The notes: a model not told the origin generated them from the sequence alone. A stretch of DNA of 64,000 nt from Shinisaurus crocodilurus (GCA_021292165.1 CM037879.1:281617772-281681771); one strand, 5' to 3'; shown: positions 11,111 through 23,022, counted from the stretch's first letter. Program-made: numbers and translations.

Positions 11111-11483
11111 AAAATCACAGCCCGCTTTAAAAGCGGAAGACCGCATGCTGGCTCGAGTTGTGTCTGAGCGAGTTGATGCCAACGCTGTGTTGATGGGCTG
11201 GAATCTGTGGGGCCAAGCAGGACCAATCCACCGGATTTTGACACCTCCCCATCCAGGTTCCTCACACATCCTTAGTCATGACTAGGTTAAATCATGACTA
11301 ACCTTAAGACCCAGTGGGCAGGATCCAACAGGACTTGTGCAATGGGGCTTGTGGGACCAACCGCTTGTGCAATGGGGCTTTGGTGCTTCTGAAAGTAATC
11401 CTGGAAATCAGCAGAAACACTCATTTCTGGATCGGGACAAGTCAGTGGAACTCCCTTCTGCAAGAGTGCAGATGCAATAGGAT

Positions 11484-11702
11484 ACTACCCCATTGAAAAA
11501 TTTCCTGACTGTCAGAGCAATAAGACAATGGAACCAACTACCTAGGGAGGTGGTGGGCTCTCCCACTCTGGAGGCATTCAAGGTGCAGCTGGACAGCCAT
11601 CTGTCGGGGATGCTTTGACCTGGATTCCTGCATTGCACAGGGGGTTGGACTCGATGGCCTTGTAGGCCCCTCCCAACTCTACTTTTCTATGATTCTATGA
11701 AA
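11484..11702 (+). repeat. CR1 3' end (family A)
   Basis: CTACCTAGGGAGGTGGTGGG, CAAGGTGCAGCTGGACAGCC, GGGGGTTGGACTCGATGGCC and the terminal CTATGATTCTATG, which is the CR1 octamer-type 3' terminus. Confidence 0.8.
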
Positions 11703-12301
11703 TCAATGGGATTTAAGTTAGTCATGACTAACTTGTCTCTCTGATTTCAGTGGGTCTACTCTAGGCATAACTAAATCCAGAGCCAACCCATTTTTTTCCC
11801 TTTCAAGTTCTTCCCGATAGCTCATGTTGATGAGTTCTGAGTGGCGGGAGGAGGGGGGGCGGGGGGAGGCAAATGACATCAAATGTGCCATTTAGTATTA
11901 GATACAACATAGCCAAGGCGTCAGCTTTGTCACATAATCAATAATACCAAAACCAGCCTTGAGAAGAGAAGATCACTGGAGCAGCAGGGCCCCTTGTTAA
12001 AGCAAGCTCTACGCATGCTTTGTTCTGACTGAAAGACCTCTGGAAAGGGCAGTGGTCCATCTACCTTGACATGACCCATCACATGGTCTCTCAACTGCCA
12101 GAGTGATCTGTTTGGGGGAGTTCTTCCTTGTTTCCGACTTCACATTTACCGGCTTGCTCTAATGAAGGCCAACCTTTCTGGCAAAGAGGCCAAAAGTCAA
12201 ACCAAAAGACTGAACCAGTACCGTTCTGATAGAGATGTGACCCCTCCCCACCCACCCCAATGCTTTGCTGCAGCTTTGCCTCATGTTCATTTAGCCAGGT
12301 A

Positions 12302-12652
12302 GGGTGGCCATGCATCCTCTTTTACAGAGAACTGTCCTCTCTTTGAAGGGCTGCCGGAGGATTGTCCTCTATTTGAAGGCGGCCTCTGTTTGAAGGGCCA
12401 TCCGATCCAATTCCATTTGAAATATAAAGACCCATGAGAACTGTTGCCCATCAGCAGTTAGTACCAAAACAGCAAGTCAGACAGGCAGGCATATAGGTCA
12501 CTTGGTCACTAGGGTGAGATTTACTGTGTTTACTATTTAAATTATAATAATCATTTATAAATCTGTACATGCGCATCTTATGCAAATCACTGTCCTCTTT
12601 TTTGGTGATGCATTTCCCCTTTTTGGATGATTCATAAGGGGCCACCCGACAG
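12302..12652. repeat. MITE family (GGCCACC / CCTCT motifs)
   Basis: Begins GGGTGGCCATGCATCCTCTT, contains GATTGTCCTCTATTTGAAGG and GGTGATGCATTTCCCC, ends CATAAGGGGCCACCC. The ends form a short inverted repeat. Confidence 0.55.
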
Positions 12653-12739
12653 GGGAGTGGGCAGAAATGCATTGTGGGAGGATGCAAGTAGGAAAAGAGG
12701 CCTGACTGTGGTATTCCGATTGATTAATAGTATTTGCAT

Positions 12740-12832
12740 CCCAACCCTTTCCTCCAAAGGACTCAGGATCGTGTAGATGGATATGGGTTACCCCCACTTT
12801 ATCCTCATAACAAACCTTTGAGGTAGGTGGGG

Positions 12833-12889
<57 letters not shown>

Positions 12890-12935
12890 GTCCAAGACCA
12901 CCCAAGGAGCTTCATGGCTAAACGGGGAGAAATAG
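12740..12935 (-). repeat. Degraded Sauria-type SINE with a (GA)n expansion
   Basis: TATCCTCATAACAAACC and TTTGAGGTAGG are SINE body; a pure GA run (about 12836-12887) sits where the SINE normally has GGCTGAGAGTC; then ACCACCCAAGGAGCTTCATG resumes the SINE. The microsatellite probably grew from that motif. Confidence 0.65.
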
Positions 12936-13136
12936 CGAAGAGCCATGTGCTACACCCACTCTCCTCACCTAGGGTTTATGTGACTATCACTTAAATATCT
13001 TCTAAGAACAATTAAAGGTTCTGGTTTTGGCCTAAAGATATCTTAATGGTATGGGTCCTCAGAGAACTTGTGTCTTCTGTGCTTTGTGCCACCAGAGCTG
13101 TTAATATCAGAGAGATATCAGAGTTACTATCAGACA

Positions 13137-13381
13137 GGCAGTGTGGCGTAGTGGTGAGAGTGTTGGACTGGGACTCGGGAGATCTGGGTCCTAGTCCCCA
13201 CTTGGCCATGAAGCTCATTGGGTGACTTTGGGCCAGTCACTGACCCTCAGCCTAGCCTACCTCACAGGGTTGTTGTGAGGATAAAATGGAGAGGAGGAGG
13301 ACTATGTAAGCCGCCTTTGGGTTCCTTGCAGGAAAAAAGGCAGGATATAAATATAATAAATAAATAAATAAATAAATAAAA
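13137..13381 (+). repeat. Sauria-type tRNA SINE
   Basis: Full copy: GTGTGGCGTAGTGGTGAGAG, GGGTCCTAGTCCCC, CCTCACAGGGTTGTTGTGAG, tail GGATATAAATATAATAAATA with about seven AAAT units. Confidence 0.9.
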
Positions 13382-13565
13382 TATCAATGGAGACTTCTTC
13401 TTTGTACTATTTGAGCAGCAAAGGAAATAATGGAACAGAGGTGCTCAGCTAGGGTGCTTGTATACAAGATTTTTATATGCATCCAGATGTGTGTGTTTTT
13501 CATAAATACCATCCCAGGCTAGCAACGTAGGTCAGGTGGAGTGGAAAGAAAGGGTTTTATTAAAT

Positions 13566-13709
13566 GTGCAGTCCTATGCAAGTTTAGACAGGAAAAAGTC
13601 CTACAACTCCCAGCATTCCCCAGCCAGCATGGGGATTGTCTGGCTGGGGAATGCTGGAAGTTGTAGGACTTTTTTTTTCTAGTCTCAACATGCATAGGAT
13701 TGCACCCTA
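13566..13709. repeat. Inverted-repeat MITE (TGCAATCCTATG family)
   Basis: Ends GTGCAGTCCTATGCAAG and ATGCATAGGATTGCACCC; arms CTACAACTCCCAGCATTCC and GGGGAATGCTGGAAGTTGTA. Confidence 0.7.
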
Positions 13710-14535
13710 AATCAATTTAAATATCCCGCAGCTAGCACCAACCTTTTGTAACACAGCACTATATTTGAAAGAAAATTGGACTGACTTTGAAAGAGCCGTT
13801 AAAAATGAATGAATGTTCTATGGCCCTTTTGGAAAAAATAAAAATAAAAATGAATCTGAAATTGTGGGGCAATTTAATCTCAGCTCCACACTTAAAATAT
13901 TCCAGGTACGTTTGGCTTAGATTTTATTGCTGTGATCCCACAGTGTTCTTCTGTGGACACAGGAGAACCGGGCCTGCAGTTGCTAAAACTTTCCCCCTTA
14001 ACTGCGGTCTGACTTGTGTACTCTCTAGGGAAAGAATGTGGGGACCCCAATATATGCAGGAGCTCCATGTGGGCACTGGAATGCATGTGGCGCTCCAGAC
14101 CAGTGGATATTTCCCTCTCCTCTTTTCCATTCGACTTCATTTCTACGATGGGCAGACCTCCTTGGGGCTAGACGTCCTCTGACCTTCTCTGCTGCCTCGG
14201 TGAACCTGGCAGAACAAAGAGCTTCCCTTTTCAAGGAGGACACAGCCACCTCAAGGGACGTGGATGAGGCTCAGCGCTACAGACAACATGGTTTCCCCCC
14301 CCCCTTCCCCAGTTAAGTCGTGCCTGCGTCAGGCGGCCTCATCCACTGAGCCAGTAAAAAAAACCCAGCAGTACCATTGAGGGGAGGTGCTGCAGATGCT
14401 TGCGAACAAACAGTGAACCCAAGCTACGGTGAGTTCTACTACAGACCCCTCCATTTCACTGAAAGGCAAAGTTTTGTTTCAGGGGGAAACGGCAGGCATC
14501 CTCACCGTTGTATAGTTACGCGTGCGCACCCTACC

Positions 14536-15250
14536 TAAGAACATAAGGAGAGCTCTGCTGGATCAGACCAAGGGTCCATCTAGTCCAGCATTCTGTTCAC
14601 ACAGTGGCCAGCCAGCTGCCCACGGGGAAACCCACAAGCAGGACATGAGTGCAACAGCACCCTCCCACCCGTGTTCTCCAGCAACTGGTGTACAGTAATA
14701 CCTTGGTTTGAGAGTAACTTGGTTTGAGAGCATTTTGCAAGACAAGCAAATTTTTAAATATTTATTTAATATTTTTTTTGACTTGATATACAAGCGACGT
14801 CTTGCAATACAAGTACTGTAGTACGGCTTAAATTAAAAATCTCTGTACAAATTTTTTTGGGGGGATTTCGTTTTGATATACGGTAAGAGTGTTTTGGATT
14901 ACAAGCACGTTTCCGGAACGAATAATGCTCTCAATCCAAGGCATGACTGTACGCTGGCATACTGCCTCTGGTCCTGGAGGTAGCATGCAGTCATCAGGAC
15001 TAGTAGCCATTGCTAGCCTTCTCCTCCATGAATTTGTCCAATCCCCTTTTACAGCCCTCCAAATTGGTGGCCATCACCACGATCTTGTGGAAATGAATCC
15101 CATATTTTAATTATGCGCTGTGTGAAGAAGTCCTTCCCTCGATCTGTCCTGAATCCCCCACCAATCAGGTTCCTGGTATGACCCCTTTGGCTTCCAGTAT
15201 TATGAGAGAGGGAGAAAAATGTCCTAGTGGTGAGATGTTTCAGGGCTCCC
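14536..15250 (-). repeat. CR1 family B, long 3' portion, interrupted by a TA-flanked MITE
   Basis: Minus copy from TAAGAACATAAGGAGAGCTC to TTATGAGAGAGGGAG. The element reads through once the insert at 14693-14949 is removed: CAACTGGTGTA joins CGCTGGCATACTGCCTCTG. Confidence 0.75.
14693..14949. mobile_element. Tc1/mariner-pogo type MITE, TA target site
   Basis: Terminal inverted repeats CAGTAATACCTTGGTTTGAG and CTCAATCCAAGGCATGACTG, flanked by TA on both sides. Internal A/T-rich segments with CAAGCGACGTCTTGCAA. Inserted in a CR1 copy. Confidence 0.8.
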
Positions 15251-15429
15251 AGCACTTACTCAGGGTTCCGTTTCCTTAGAAGGCGATCACTAGAGACTTC
15301 TGGCGTTTCTGTGACACGAGCTTTATCTGCCCATCTATACAGGCTGAGCGCAAGAGGTGGGGGTTCACAGCATTAACATTCCCACAGATTCCTGCCCCCC
15401 ATCAGATTTCTAGGGGAACCCTATCATGC

Positions 15430-15600
15430 AGAGCTGCAGAACCTCTTTCAGTCCATGGGCTGAATTCCATTTTGGAGAAACTCTCGGGGCCACATTCTAG
15501 TGGTGGGACCGAAGGGATTCCTCAGCCCTGCCCTTGCAATGCAAATTAGGTTCCCTCCATATTTTGGGCAAGGCGCCTCTCTTTTAACAAGACTTATCAT
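15430..15600. repeat. hAT-like MITE fragment (GCAGAACCTCTTTCAG family)
   Basis: GCTGCAGAACCTCTTTCAGT through GGGGCCACATTCTAGTGGTG; shares this block with 27681 and 34351. Confidence 0.5.
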
Positions 15601-15798
15601 AATCACAGGCAGAAATTCAACAGCTGAAGCTTTCCCCCAAGCAGTAATTGCAAAAGCTTCTCCTGCTGAATTTCAACCTGCCATGAGGCCGTTACAAGGT
15701 CAGGAACCTTGCTGGGGGTGGGAGGGAATGTGGCTGCCTAATCCCCCCCCCCCATTGGTTTGATAACAAGTATTTTAACCACCGGGGTCCCTTTGAAA

Positions 15799-15948
15799 GG
15801 CTATGCTGGCTCAGCTTGTCTGAGCGTGGAAAGCTAGGGTCAGGCCTGGTTATTACTTGGATGGGAGACCCCTCCTCTAGTTTCCTGCATTGAGCAGGGG
15901 GTTGGACTCGATAGCCTTGTAGGCTCCTTCCAACTCTATGATCTATGA
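15799..15948 (+). repeat. 5S rRNA-derived SINE with CR1 tail
   Basis: GGCTATGCTGGCTCAGCTTG, GGGTCAGGCCTGGTTATTAC, GGGAGACCCCTCCTCTAGTT, then the CR1 end. A short deletion removes GCAGG from the 5S motif AAGCTAAGCAGGGTC. Confidence 0.8.
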
Positions 15949-16319
15949 AACCATAGACAATTTTAAATGTGCACATATTCTAATTTTTAAGAACAACAAC
16001 CCTATAAGTGTTTCCCCCTTTGTGAGAGAGACAGAAATCCTGCCAGGAGATCATAGCAGGAAATAGAAATACTTTTATTGCCTCCTCATCACCACTGGTT
16101 TCCTATGCCTTCAACAGTTGTGTGGCAGGCAGAAATTCAATAGATGCAGTTTTCCCAGTTGCCTGAAAATCCAAAGATGGATTTTCCTATAGATCAGACA
16201 GACGATAAAAGCACAGGAACATCACTGGGAAAAGGGGCCTGTTATAACAAGGAGAAATATGCTTCTGAGTGCTTGATCTAATGGGGGTTTGTTACTTTAA
16301 AGATCCAAGACTCATTAGA

Positions 16320-16440
16320 ACAGGGATGGAGAACCCCTGGCCTGCAAGCTGATGTGGCCCCCTAGGGGGTCCCCCGAGCTTCTTTGGCTGTTATCTTCTA
16401 TCACTGGTTGGAGATAAGAGGAGGAGATTAAAAGGCAATT
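16320..16440. repeat. hAT-like MITE fragment (CAGGGATGGAGAACC family)
   Basis: CAGGGATGGAGAACCCCTGG and TTATCTTCTATCACTGG; related to 58025-58560. Confidence 0.4.
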
Positions 16441-16757
16441 ATAGATACCCTGCAAAGAACCGAGGTACTGCTGCAAAGATATTGAGTTGTGCATTTTGCT
16501 TGCAGAAGTCCTGCTTACTAGTGAGTTGACATGCAGAAGCTTGACATTTAAGATTCTATTTGAAAGTGCTGCCAGGTAATTCAGTCCTGCTTACTTCTGA
16601 GTAGACATGCCAAAGCCGTATCCTGATTACTCCTGTGTAGACTTAAAATGGTAATAATCACATTTGGCCCTGCCCACAGATGTAACCCCTGAAACTTTCC
16701 CCATTTTTGCAATTTGGCCCCAGCTCTGCCGTAGAGCTTTTCATGCAAAGGGGACTT

Positions 16758-16856
16758 AGGGCACAATCCTACACATGTTTACACAGGAAAAAGTTGTACA
16801 GTACAACTCCCAGCTATGTTGGCTGGGGAATTCTAGGAGTTCTACGACTGTGCCCT
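16758..16856. repeat. Inverted-repeat MITE (TGCAATCCTATG family), short
   Basis: TTAGGGCACAATCCTACACA at the left, GACTGTGCCCTTAAA at the right; arms CAACTCCCAGC and GAGTTCTACG; internally shortened. Confidence 0.5.
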
Positions 16857-17905
16857 TAAACCACTTTCTCCAAAAGCAGCAGTCCTCTTGAAACAAGCAA
16901 GATTACTCCAAAGTAAGAGTGAACAAGATTTATTCCAAAGTCTGACTGATATCCTTAGTATACATTTAATACATTTTTCTTTTCTTTTCTCTCTCTCTTT
17001 TAAAGCAAAGGCTAAGCAATGACCAAAAAAAAAAAAAAACCCTCTGTGCAGAGCTAACAACTGAAGAAGAAGGGAATTTGCAGGCAGAAATGGAGGAAAT
17101 GATCACTTATTAAGCATAAAACAAACGCAGGTGCTTTGGAGTCATGTGATCTTCCGCAGCTGGGTCTGCAATTACCCCAAGCTCCCAGGAACACCCTGCC
17201 AGAAATTAGATATAGGCCTCATCACTTTGGATGAAAGACATTAAAGTGTTTTTTCTTGAGTGGTTTTACTTATTATTATTTTTAATAAAAGGAGGAGGAG
17301 GAGGAGGAGAAAGTTTGACAAGGGGCTTCCTTTTCATGTCATTCTGGGTATGATACTGATAAGTTTTTTTTTAAAAGGTCTCATTTTTATATTATATTAC
17401 TTGGAGTAAATGGGAAGGTTTGTTTTCCTTTGTTGCTCTGGGCATGATGCACTGTAAGCAAGTCGTGTTGTTTTGGCCACGCAACCCATATGGAATATAT
17501 TAAATAACCTATTTGTCACTTATTTATTTTTGTTGTAGCAGTAATTGTTTATCAGTTGAGTATTTTAACAGTGAGTTTTAATGCTTTGGCATGCAACCTG
17601 CTTTCAGATTTTGTTATATCAAGTGCTATACAAGAATTAATGCATAAATAATAATTATTCTTCTTAAAATGTTCATATTGCTGTAAGCAGACTCTTTGGA
17701 TCATTTTTATAATCTTTTTTTACTCCAGCTGTCCCAATCTTGTAGGGGTGGTTCCTATTTATTTGGGCCCTACCCCTAGCAAATAATTCCCTCTGCTTTC
17801 TCCCTATTTTAGCTTTTTTGGGATGCCCTGTTAAAATGTGCTTAGTAGGATGTGTTGGTTGCAAGAGTTGTCATTCTTCTTCTAAGGGTACATGCATTAA
17901 TACTG
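16857..17905. other. A/T-rich sequence without recognised features
   Basis: Contains short GAG/GGA and T runs only. No exon or repeat family that I can name. Confidence 0.35.
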
Positions 17906-17909
17906 AGAT

Positions 17910-18025
17910 ATAGAGTTGGATGGGGCCTACAAGGCCATCAAGTCCAACCCCCTGCTCAATCCAGGAAACTAGAGGAGGGGTCTCCTGTCCAAGTAATAAC
18001 CAGGCCTGACCCTGCTTAGCTGAAC
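17910..18025 (-). repeat. 5S rRNA-derived SINE with CR1 tail, 5' part missing
   Basis: Minus copy: ATAGAGTTGGATGGGGCCTA, CAAGTCCAACCCCCTGCTCA, GTAATAACCAGGCCTGACCC, TGCTTAGCT. It stops inside the 5S head. Confidence 0.75.
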
Positions 18026-18507
18026 ATAGGACGTTGCCTTGGGCTGGGTCATATTAATTGCTCTCCTAGCCTAGTCTGGTCCAACTAGTGACTTTCCAGG
18101 GTCTTCAGCAGAGGTCCCTTTCCCATCACCTGCTACCCAAGATGCTTAAAAAACAAAACAAAACTGGCAATGCCCGGAATCGAACCTGGGACCTTCTGCA
18201 GGCAAAGTAGCTGCTCTGCCAACAAGGTGTGGCTCCTCCCATGCTGTGCACAGCCTGCCATCTCCGCATCACATGCAGCTGAAGCTTGCTTTGAACGGTT
18301 AATGCTGCCTTATGACTCATTATTATGTTCCTCTAGCGTCTCTCTCACCCTCATGGACCTGCAGTCCATTTGGAGTCCAATCCAGAGGACAGCCTCTTGT
18401 GCCAGGGTCCCCAACCATTTTGGATCTGTGGGCATTTGGGAATTTGAGGAAACTGCCAGTGGGCACCACCACAAAATGGCCTCTCAGTGGAGGATGTGGC
18501 TTAGATT

Positions 18508-18568
18508 TCATAGATCATAGAGTTGGAAGGAGCCTACAAGGCTATCGAGTCCAACCTGCTGCTTGATG
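18508..18568 (-). repeat. CR1/5S-SINE tail fragment
   Basis: CATAGATCATAGAGTTGGAA and AAGGCTATCGAGTCCAACC. Confidence 0.65.
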
Positions 18569-18779
18569 CTAGTTGCATAATGGCTGCTATGGGGGCCTGG
18601 CAAGTCCAAAGTAAGCTAAAGAGGTGTGTGTGTGTGTGGGGGGGAGAAATAGTGAGGCTAGGCCTGGGAGGGAGGGGGAAATAGCAAGGTAGAGGGGAGA
18701 GGAAGAGCAAGGTTAGAGGCTAGAAAGGGAGAGAAAGAAGACTGCCCCATCATTTCTCAAGGTTTTTCTTAAAATAGTT

Positions 18780-19195
18780 GTTTTGAAGGGGGCAGGGAGA
18801 GGAGAGCTTTGTGGGCGCCATTGGAGGTCCCTGCCAGTGCTGTGTTGGAGATCCCTGCTTAATGTATTGGCTCCCTCTCTATGGAACTCCATGTCTCTTG
18901 ATATCAGGCAGGCACCAATGTTGTTCCGTTTTTGGTGCCTGCTGAAGACTTCCCCCCCCTTAAACAAGCCTTCCCTGTCTAACCAGCCACAGTTTTATTG
19001 GTACAATCTGATCTTAAAGGTTTTAACTCTGAATTTCCATTATTGCTGTTGTTCTTCCCTTTTAATTGTTCGCCGCTCAGATATTTTACTGGATGTAAAG
19101 TGGTATACAAATCTTGGATGGGAAGTAATGGGCAATGAAAATGGGAAATGAGAAAAATAAAATAGATTAAAAAAATAATAATAATAGAAAGAATT
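18780..19195 (+). repeat. L2-like LINE C-terminus and 3' UTR
   Basis: Contains CTCTATGGAACTCCATGTCT and a LKTSP-like reading, then GTTCGCCGCTCAGATATTTT, GTATACAAATC and an A/T tail; matches the layout of copies at 21880, 45570 and 54500. Confidence 0.55.
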
Positions 19196-19280
19196 CTTCT
19201 TTGGCTTTTAAAGTGACGCAAGACCTATTATTGAAACATGGATGAACTCGGGAGTACAGTAGACGGAGCAGAGCAGAGCA

Positions 19281-19420
19281 GCCTTCCTCAACCTGCTGTC
19301 CAGCTGGATGTCTTGCGCTGCAGCTCTCATCATCCCCAGAAAGCATTGGCCATACTGGCTGGGGATGATGGGAATTGTAGTCCATCCCATATGGAGGGCA
19401 CTCAGTTGGGGAAGGTTAGC
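19281..19420. repeat. Hairpin MITE, hAT-like
   Basis: CCTTCCTCAACCTGCTGTCC at left and CACTCAGTTGGGGAAGG at right; arms CAGCTCTCATCATCCCCAG and CTGGGGATGATGGGAATTGT. Confidence 0.55.
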
Positions 19421-20541
19421 GTCATCATCAATGATTATATTTAGAGCTTTGCATAGGTCGACAGCCTGCTGTGAGTAACCAGCAGCTGATATTCCTAGAA
19501 CTGTGGCTCTGAACTACTACTTGCAAAGACTGTGTCTGAAAGCAGTTAACCTCCCTCCGCATGTGTGGTAGACGAGGGGAAATGTTTGAATGTAGTCATG
19601 CAATCTGTGTTCTCTGCTGCATCTTTACCACCGTCCCTACGTCACTGTCTCTCTTTAGAAGAGCTTGTGGGGCTCAGCTAGGCTTGATTCCGTATTTGGC
19701 ATTACAGTTTAGAGTTATAGTGAAATAAGCTACTGCTCTGTGAAATGGGGGCCAGGCGACAAGCCTTTCGGGATTCTCAGTTCTTACAAGGAACAGAGCA
19801 AAGATGGCATGATAAATTCTACCCAGCTGACCGGCAGCAGCTCTCCAGGGTTTCAGGCAGGAGTTTTCCAGCCCTACCTGGAGACGCTGAGGATTGGACC
19901 TGGGACCTTATTCATGCAAAGATTAATATTCAGAATAGCAATAAGTTTCTCTTCAGAGTAGGTCACCCACTAGATTTTTAAATAAGTCTTTATATGCTTT
20001 TGGATTTTACTCCCTGTAATCTACAATAAAGGGATCAACTGTTGTTTATGGCAAAACCATAAAACTGTTTTGTTTTTACTTTGAGCATTTTACTAAAAGG
20101 GCATTGTGGGGAGTGGGGGGGGGGGAAACACCACAAACTGAAGGTGGCTGAAAATTCTTGAAGGGTCTCTGTTATCTCAGCAGGGCTTTAGCAGCACAAT
20201 AGCTACTTTATGGTGACACAGTTGTTAAGAAGGTGTTACCTTTCAGATTTGTTGTTTTTTATTCAGACTTCAAAGCAATTGCGGAGAGTGCTCAATATGG
20301 TTCTGGGGTCTGAGAGACCCTATAGGGAACTAATCTTGTGTGGGTAACTTCAGATACCTTTTTTTTTTTTTTTTTTAATTCTTTACTTCTTAACATTGGC
20401 AAATGCATCTCATTTTTTTTAAAGTAAGAGTCTATTTGGGTCTAGTTGGCCACAATACCAGACTAGATAACGTACAAAGGAGGATTAAATCCACTATCCC
20501 CAAATTTGCTTTTCCCATTTCTCTCCTTTTTTTTCTTCCAG
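19421..20541. other. Sequence immediately upstream of coding exon 1
   Basis: Part of the 5' intron. No repeat family that I can name and no CpG-rich promoter-like block. T-rich stretch near 20359-20380 and the acceptor pyrimidine tract at 20521-20541. Confidence 0.4.
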
Positions 20542-21158
20542 ATAACTTTCAAAAAGAAGGGGCAAGATGTCCTCTGACGGCACTCGTGGCAAACGGCATC
20601 ATCACCCGGTAGACAGCCTTTGCAGGAAGCTCCAGACGATCAACATGATGGATCAGGCCTCGAATCCTGCACTGCAGATTCCAAAGTTCCAATCCAAGAA
20701 CTTCGACAGCCCGCAAAGGAACGTGAAGAAAAACCTGGAGGAGATCTTGAAGAAAAGGACCCTGAAATCAAGCAACGACAGCAATGGGCCGGGCAGCGGC
20801 GCCAATTTGCTAAGCCCTTCCAGCGACAACGTCTTCTCCCCGGGACCGCCCATGACGACGCCGAGTCACAGGCGCGTCTCTGATATCCGCTCGGAGACTT
20901 TCTCAGTCAGCAGAAATAAAGACAAGGCCTGCAAATCGTGGCTCCTGATAGGCCAAACCGGGAGCTGTTCGCCATATCTCTTCAAACGTGGGGATTTGGC
21001 CGCCACCGGTCAGCTCTGCAGTACCTCCAGTATGGAGCAGAAGAGTACACCTTCGCAGGAATGTAGCTATTTGACATCAAGTCCTGATTTGTTGGCCCGG
21101 GAACTGAAGCCTGTGCAGCATGTGCTCCAGTCTCCTGTGAGCAAAAGACTCTCTGTGG
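20542..21158 (+). CDS. Coding exon 1 (5'UTR tail + N-terminus), IRAG2(LRMP/Jaw1)/KASH5-like protein
   Basis: First coding exon. The sequence before it is a pyrimidine tract ending TTCCAG (acceptor at 20540-20541), so 25 nt of 5'UTR lie in this exon and a non-coding exon must exist upstream. Translation starts at the ATG at 20567 (context GGCAAGATGT) and runs 592 nt to a canonical donor (GG|GTAAGG at 21159), leaving phase 1. It encodes residues 1-197: a basic His-rich start (RGKRHHHPVDS), a Lys-rich stretch (KKNLEEILKKRTLKSS) and a long Ser/Pro-rich, probably disordered tail; no signal peptide or membrane segment. Base composition is richer in G+C than the flanks. I recognise no catalytic motif. 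The family call rests on exons 2-14. KASH5 as I recall it has a much shorter N-terminus, which favours a long IRAG2-type protein, but this is inference. Confidence 0.88.
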
Positions 21159-21648
21159 GTAAGGCTGGTGAACATAAGACCTGAAAAATGGCCTGGTTCT
21201 TTCTAATAGGTTGGGCAAAACTAGTTGTTGGCAGGTCCTGGGCCCAAAATGCAAGCTTACTGAAAAAAACACAAACACATCACAGTCTGTAATAGATGGT
21301 ACAAGTGGGACCTGCAACAAAATGTTGCGGTGTGGAGTGCTCCTGTTCTGGGTGCCAGCCACGCCCTCTTCCACGATACTCCATTTCATTCCCCTCCCCT
21401 TAGTTTTCAGTTTTCCTCTCCCCAACGACCTGCCAGCATTCTCTACCCACTGAGCATGTTCAGTACTCATTGTGTTGTTTTGGGTTTTTATCCCTTGGAT
21501 TCCCCCGGCCGCTATATTCCTTTTTGTATTTCAGCCAACCTTGGGGTTCCCCCAAGGCTGCGGATACCCTTTTCTTGTGCTTGGATGGTGCTGTTTTGGT
21601 TATGTGAGGATTGGCACTTGTGAGAATGAATTTGCTGTTAGTATATAG

Positions 21649-21787
21649 CAGTGTTCTCCAACCTGGGGTCCCCAGATGTTTTGGCCTACAACTCCCAGCA
21701 TGCCCCAGCCAGCGTAGCGTAGCTGGCTGGGGCATGCTGGGAGTTGTAGGCCAAAAACATCTGGGGACCTTAGGTTGGAGAACACTG
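21649..21787. mobile_element. hAT hairpin MITE with 8-bp TSD (7/8)
   Basis: Ends CAGTGTTCTCCAACCTGGGG and CTTAGGTTGGAGAACACTG, flanked by GTATATAG and CTATATAG. Both arms carry CTACAACTCCCAGCATGCCC. Lies in intron 1. Confidence 0.85.
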
Positions 21788-21879
21788 CTATATAGGCTTG
21801 CTCTGTTGCTGTAGCAGCAACTTCAGTGCTTACCATGGTTTAGAAAGCAAAAGGTATAGCACTAGCTGTTTGGTACCAG

Positions 21880-22325
21880 GTTATATGAAGGACTGCAAAA
21901 CTGCCTGGGCTGTAAGATCAGACTTGGAAGCTATGTTCTCTGGTCCTCCAGAAAAGGTCAGGCTGGCGGCTACAAGAGGCGGTCTTTTTGGTGGTGGCCT
22001 CACAATCGTGGATCTTGCTCTGCAAAGATCTTCATCAAGATCTCTCTTTGGTTGCTTTTAAAAGGGCTCTAAAGACTTGTTTGTTTTGCTTAGCCTTTTC
22101 TGGTGGATTTCCTTTATGCTGGCGTTATACGTTGTGTTTCCATTTTAAATTGTGGATCATATTCTTATTATTTTATCTGTTACTGGAATCTACTTTATGA
22201 GGATGTTTGTGTGTTTAAGATTATTTTTTAAGCCGTCTTTAAGGATAAAAACCCTCTCTAAGCAGTGTACAATGTCATCCTCAAAGGCAGGGTACAAATA
22301 TTAAAAATAAAATAAAAATATAGGT
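21880..22325 (+). repeat. L2-like LINE C-terminus and 3' UTR, diverged
   Basis: Contains GGCTACAAGAGGCGGTCTTT (ATRGGLF reading), TCTAAAGACTTG and a 3' end AGCAGTGTACAATG followed by AAATAAAATAAAAAT. Confidence 0.5.
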
Positions 22326-22345
22326 CACAGATCCATGGAATGTAG

Positions 22346-22472
22346 GATGCAATCCTATACAAGTTTAGACAGGAAAAAGGCCTACAGCTCCCAGCATGCC
22401 CCAGCCAGCTGGCTGGGGCATGCTGGGAGTTGTAGGCCTTTTTTCTGTCTAAACTTGCATAAGATAGCACCT
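22346..22472. repeat. Inverted-repeat MITE (TGCAATCCTATG family)
   Basis: GGATGCAATCCTATACAAGT and ACTTGCATAAGATAGCACC; the arms are almost perfect around CCAGCCAGCTGGCTGG. Confidence 0.7.
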
Positions 22473-22538
22473 TTACAATCTAAACAGAAAGAAGAAAGGG
22501 TGGACTTGGGGAAAGGTACAAATATTGTTTTTAAAATA

Positions 22539-22792
22539 CAGTCATGCCTTGGATTGAGAGCATAATTCGTTCCGGAAACGTGCTTGTAATCCAAAACACT
22601 CTTATATCAAAACGAAATCCCCCAAAAAAATTTGTACGGAGATTTTTAATTTAAGCCGTACTACCGTACTTGTATTGCAAGACGTCGCTTGTATATCAAG
22701 TCAATAAATAAATAAATAAATAAATATTTAAAAATTTGCTTGTCTTGCAAAACGCTCTCAAACCAAGTTACTTGCAATCCAAGTTATTACTG
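22539..22792. mobile_element. Tc1/mariner-pogo type MITE, TA target site
   Basis: CAGTCATGCCTTGGATTGAG and CTTGCAATCCAAGTTATTACTG flanked by TA; opposite orientation to the copy at 14693. Confidence 0.8.
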
Positions 22793-22935
22793 TATCCCCC
22801 AGAGTTGTTCTGTCCTTTACAATTCAATTGATGTAAAACTGTGCTGGATATGTCTCTTTTGCTTCAGGTCTCGTACAAACATTGCAGAAAACTTGATAAA
22901 AACATATGCTGAGGCCAACTCCTTGCAACGGTTCC

Positions 22936-23022
22936 TCTAAGGGTGCAATCCTAGGCATGTTTGCTGGCTGGGAAATGCTGGGAGTTGTAGGACTTTTTTT
23001 TTCTGTCTAAACACTGCACCCT
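22936..23022. repeat. Inverted-repeat MITE (TGCAATCCTATG family), half copy
   Basis: GGGTGCAATCCTAGGCATG, then only the right arm GGAAATGCTGGGAGTTGTAG and CTGTCTAAACACTGCACCC. Ends 50 nt before exon 2. Confidence 0.6.

Noticed and set aside
13137..13200. tRNA gene
   Set aside because: A and B boxes are the head of a Sauria-type SINE; the cloverleaf is incomplete and the element continues into an RTE-type tail.
14038..14316. Overlapping open frames near 14.0-14.3 kb as a gene
   Set aside because: Frames on both strands, no splice-site pair in phase, no recognisable motif.
20982..21470. 162-codon minus-strand frame over exon 1
   Set aside because: Antisense shadow of coding exon 1 and its intron; no independent splice sites or composition signal.
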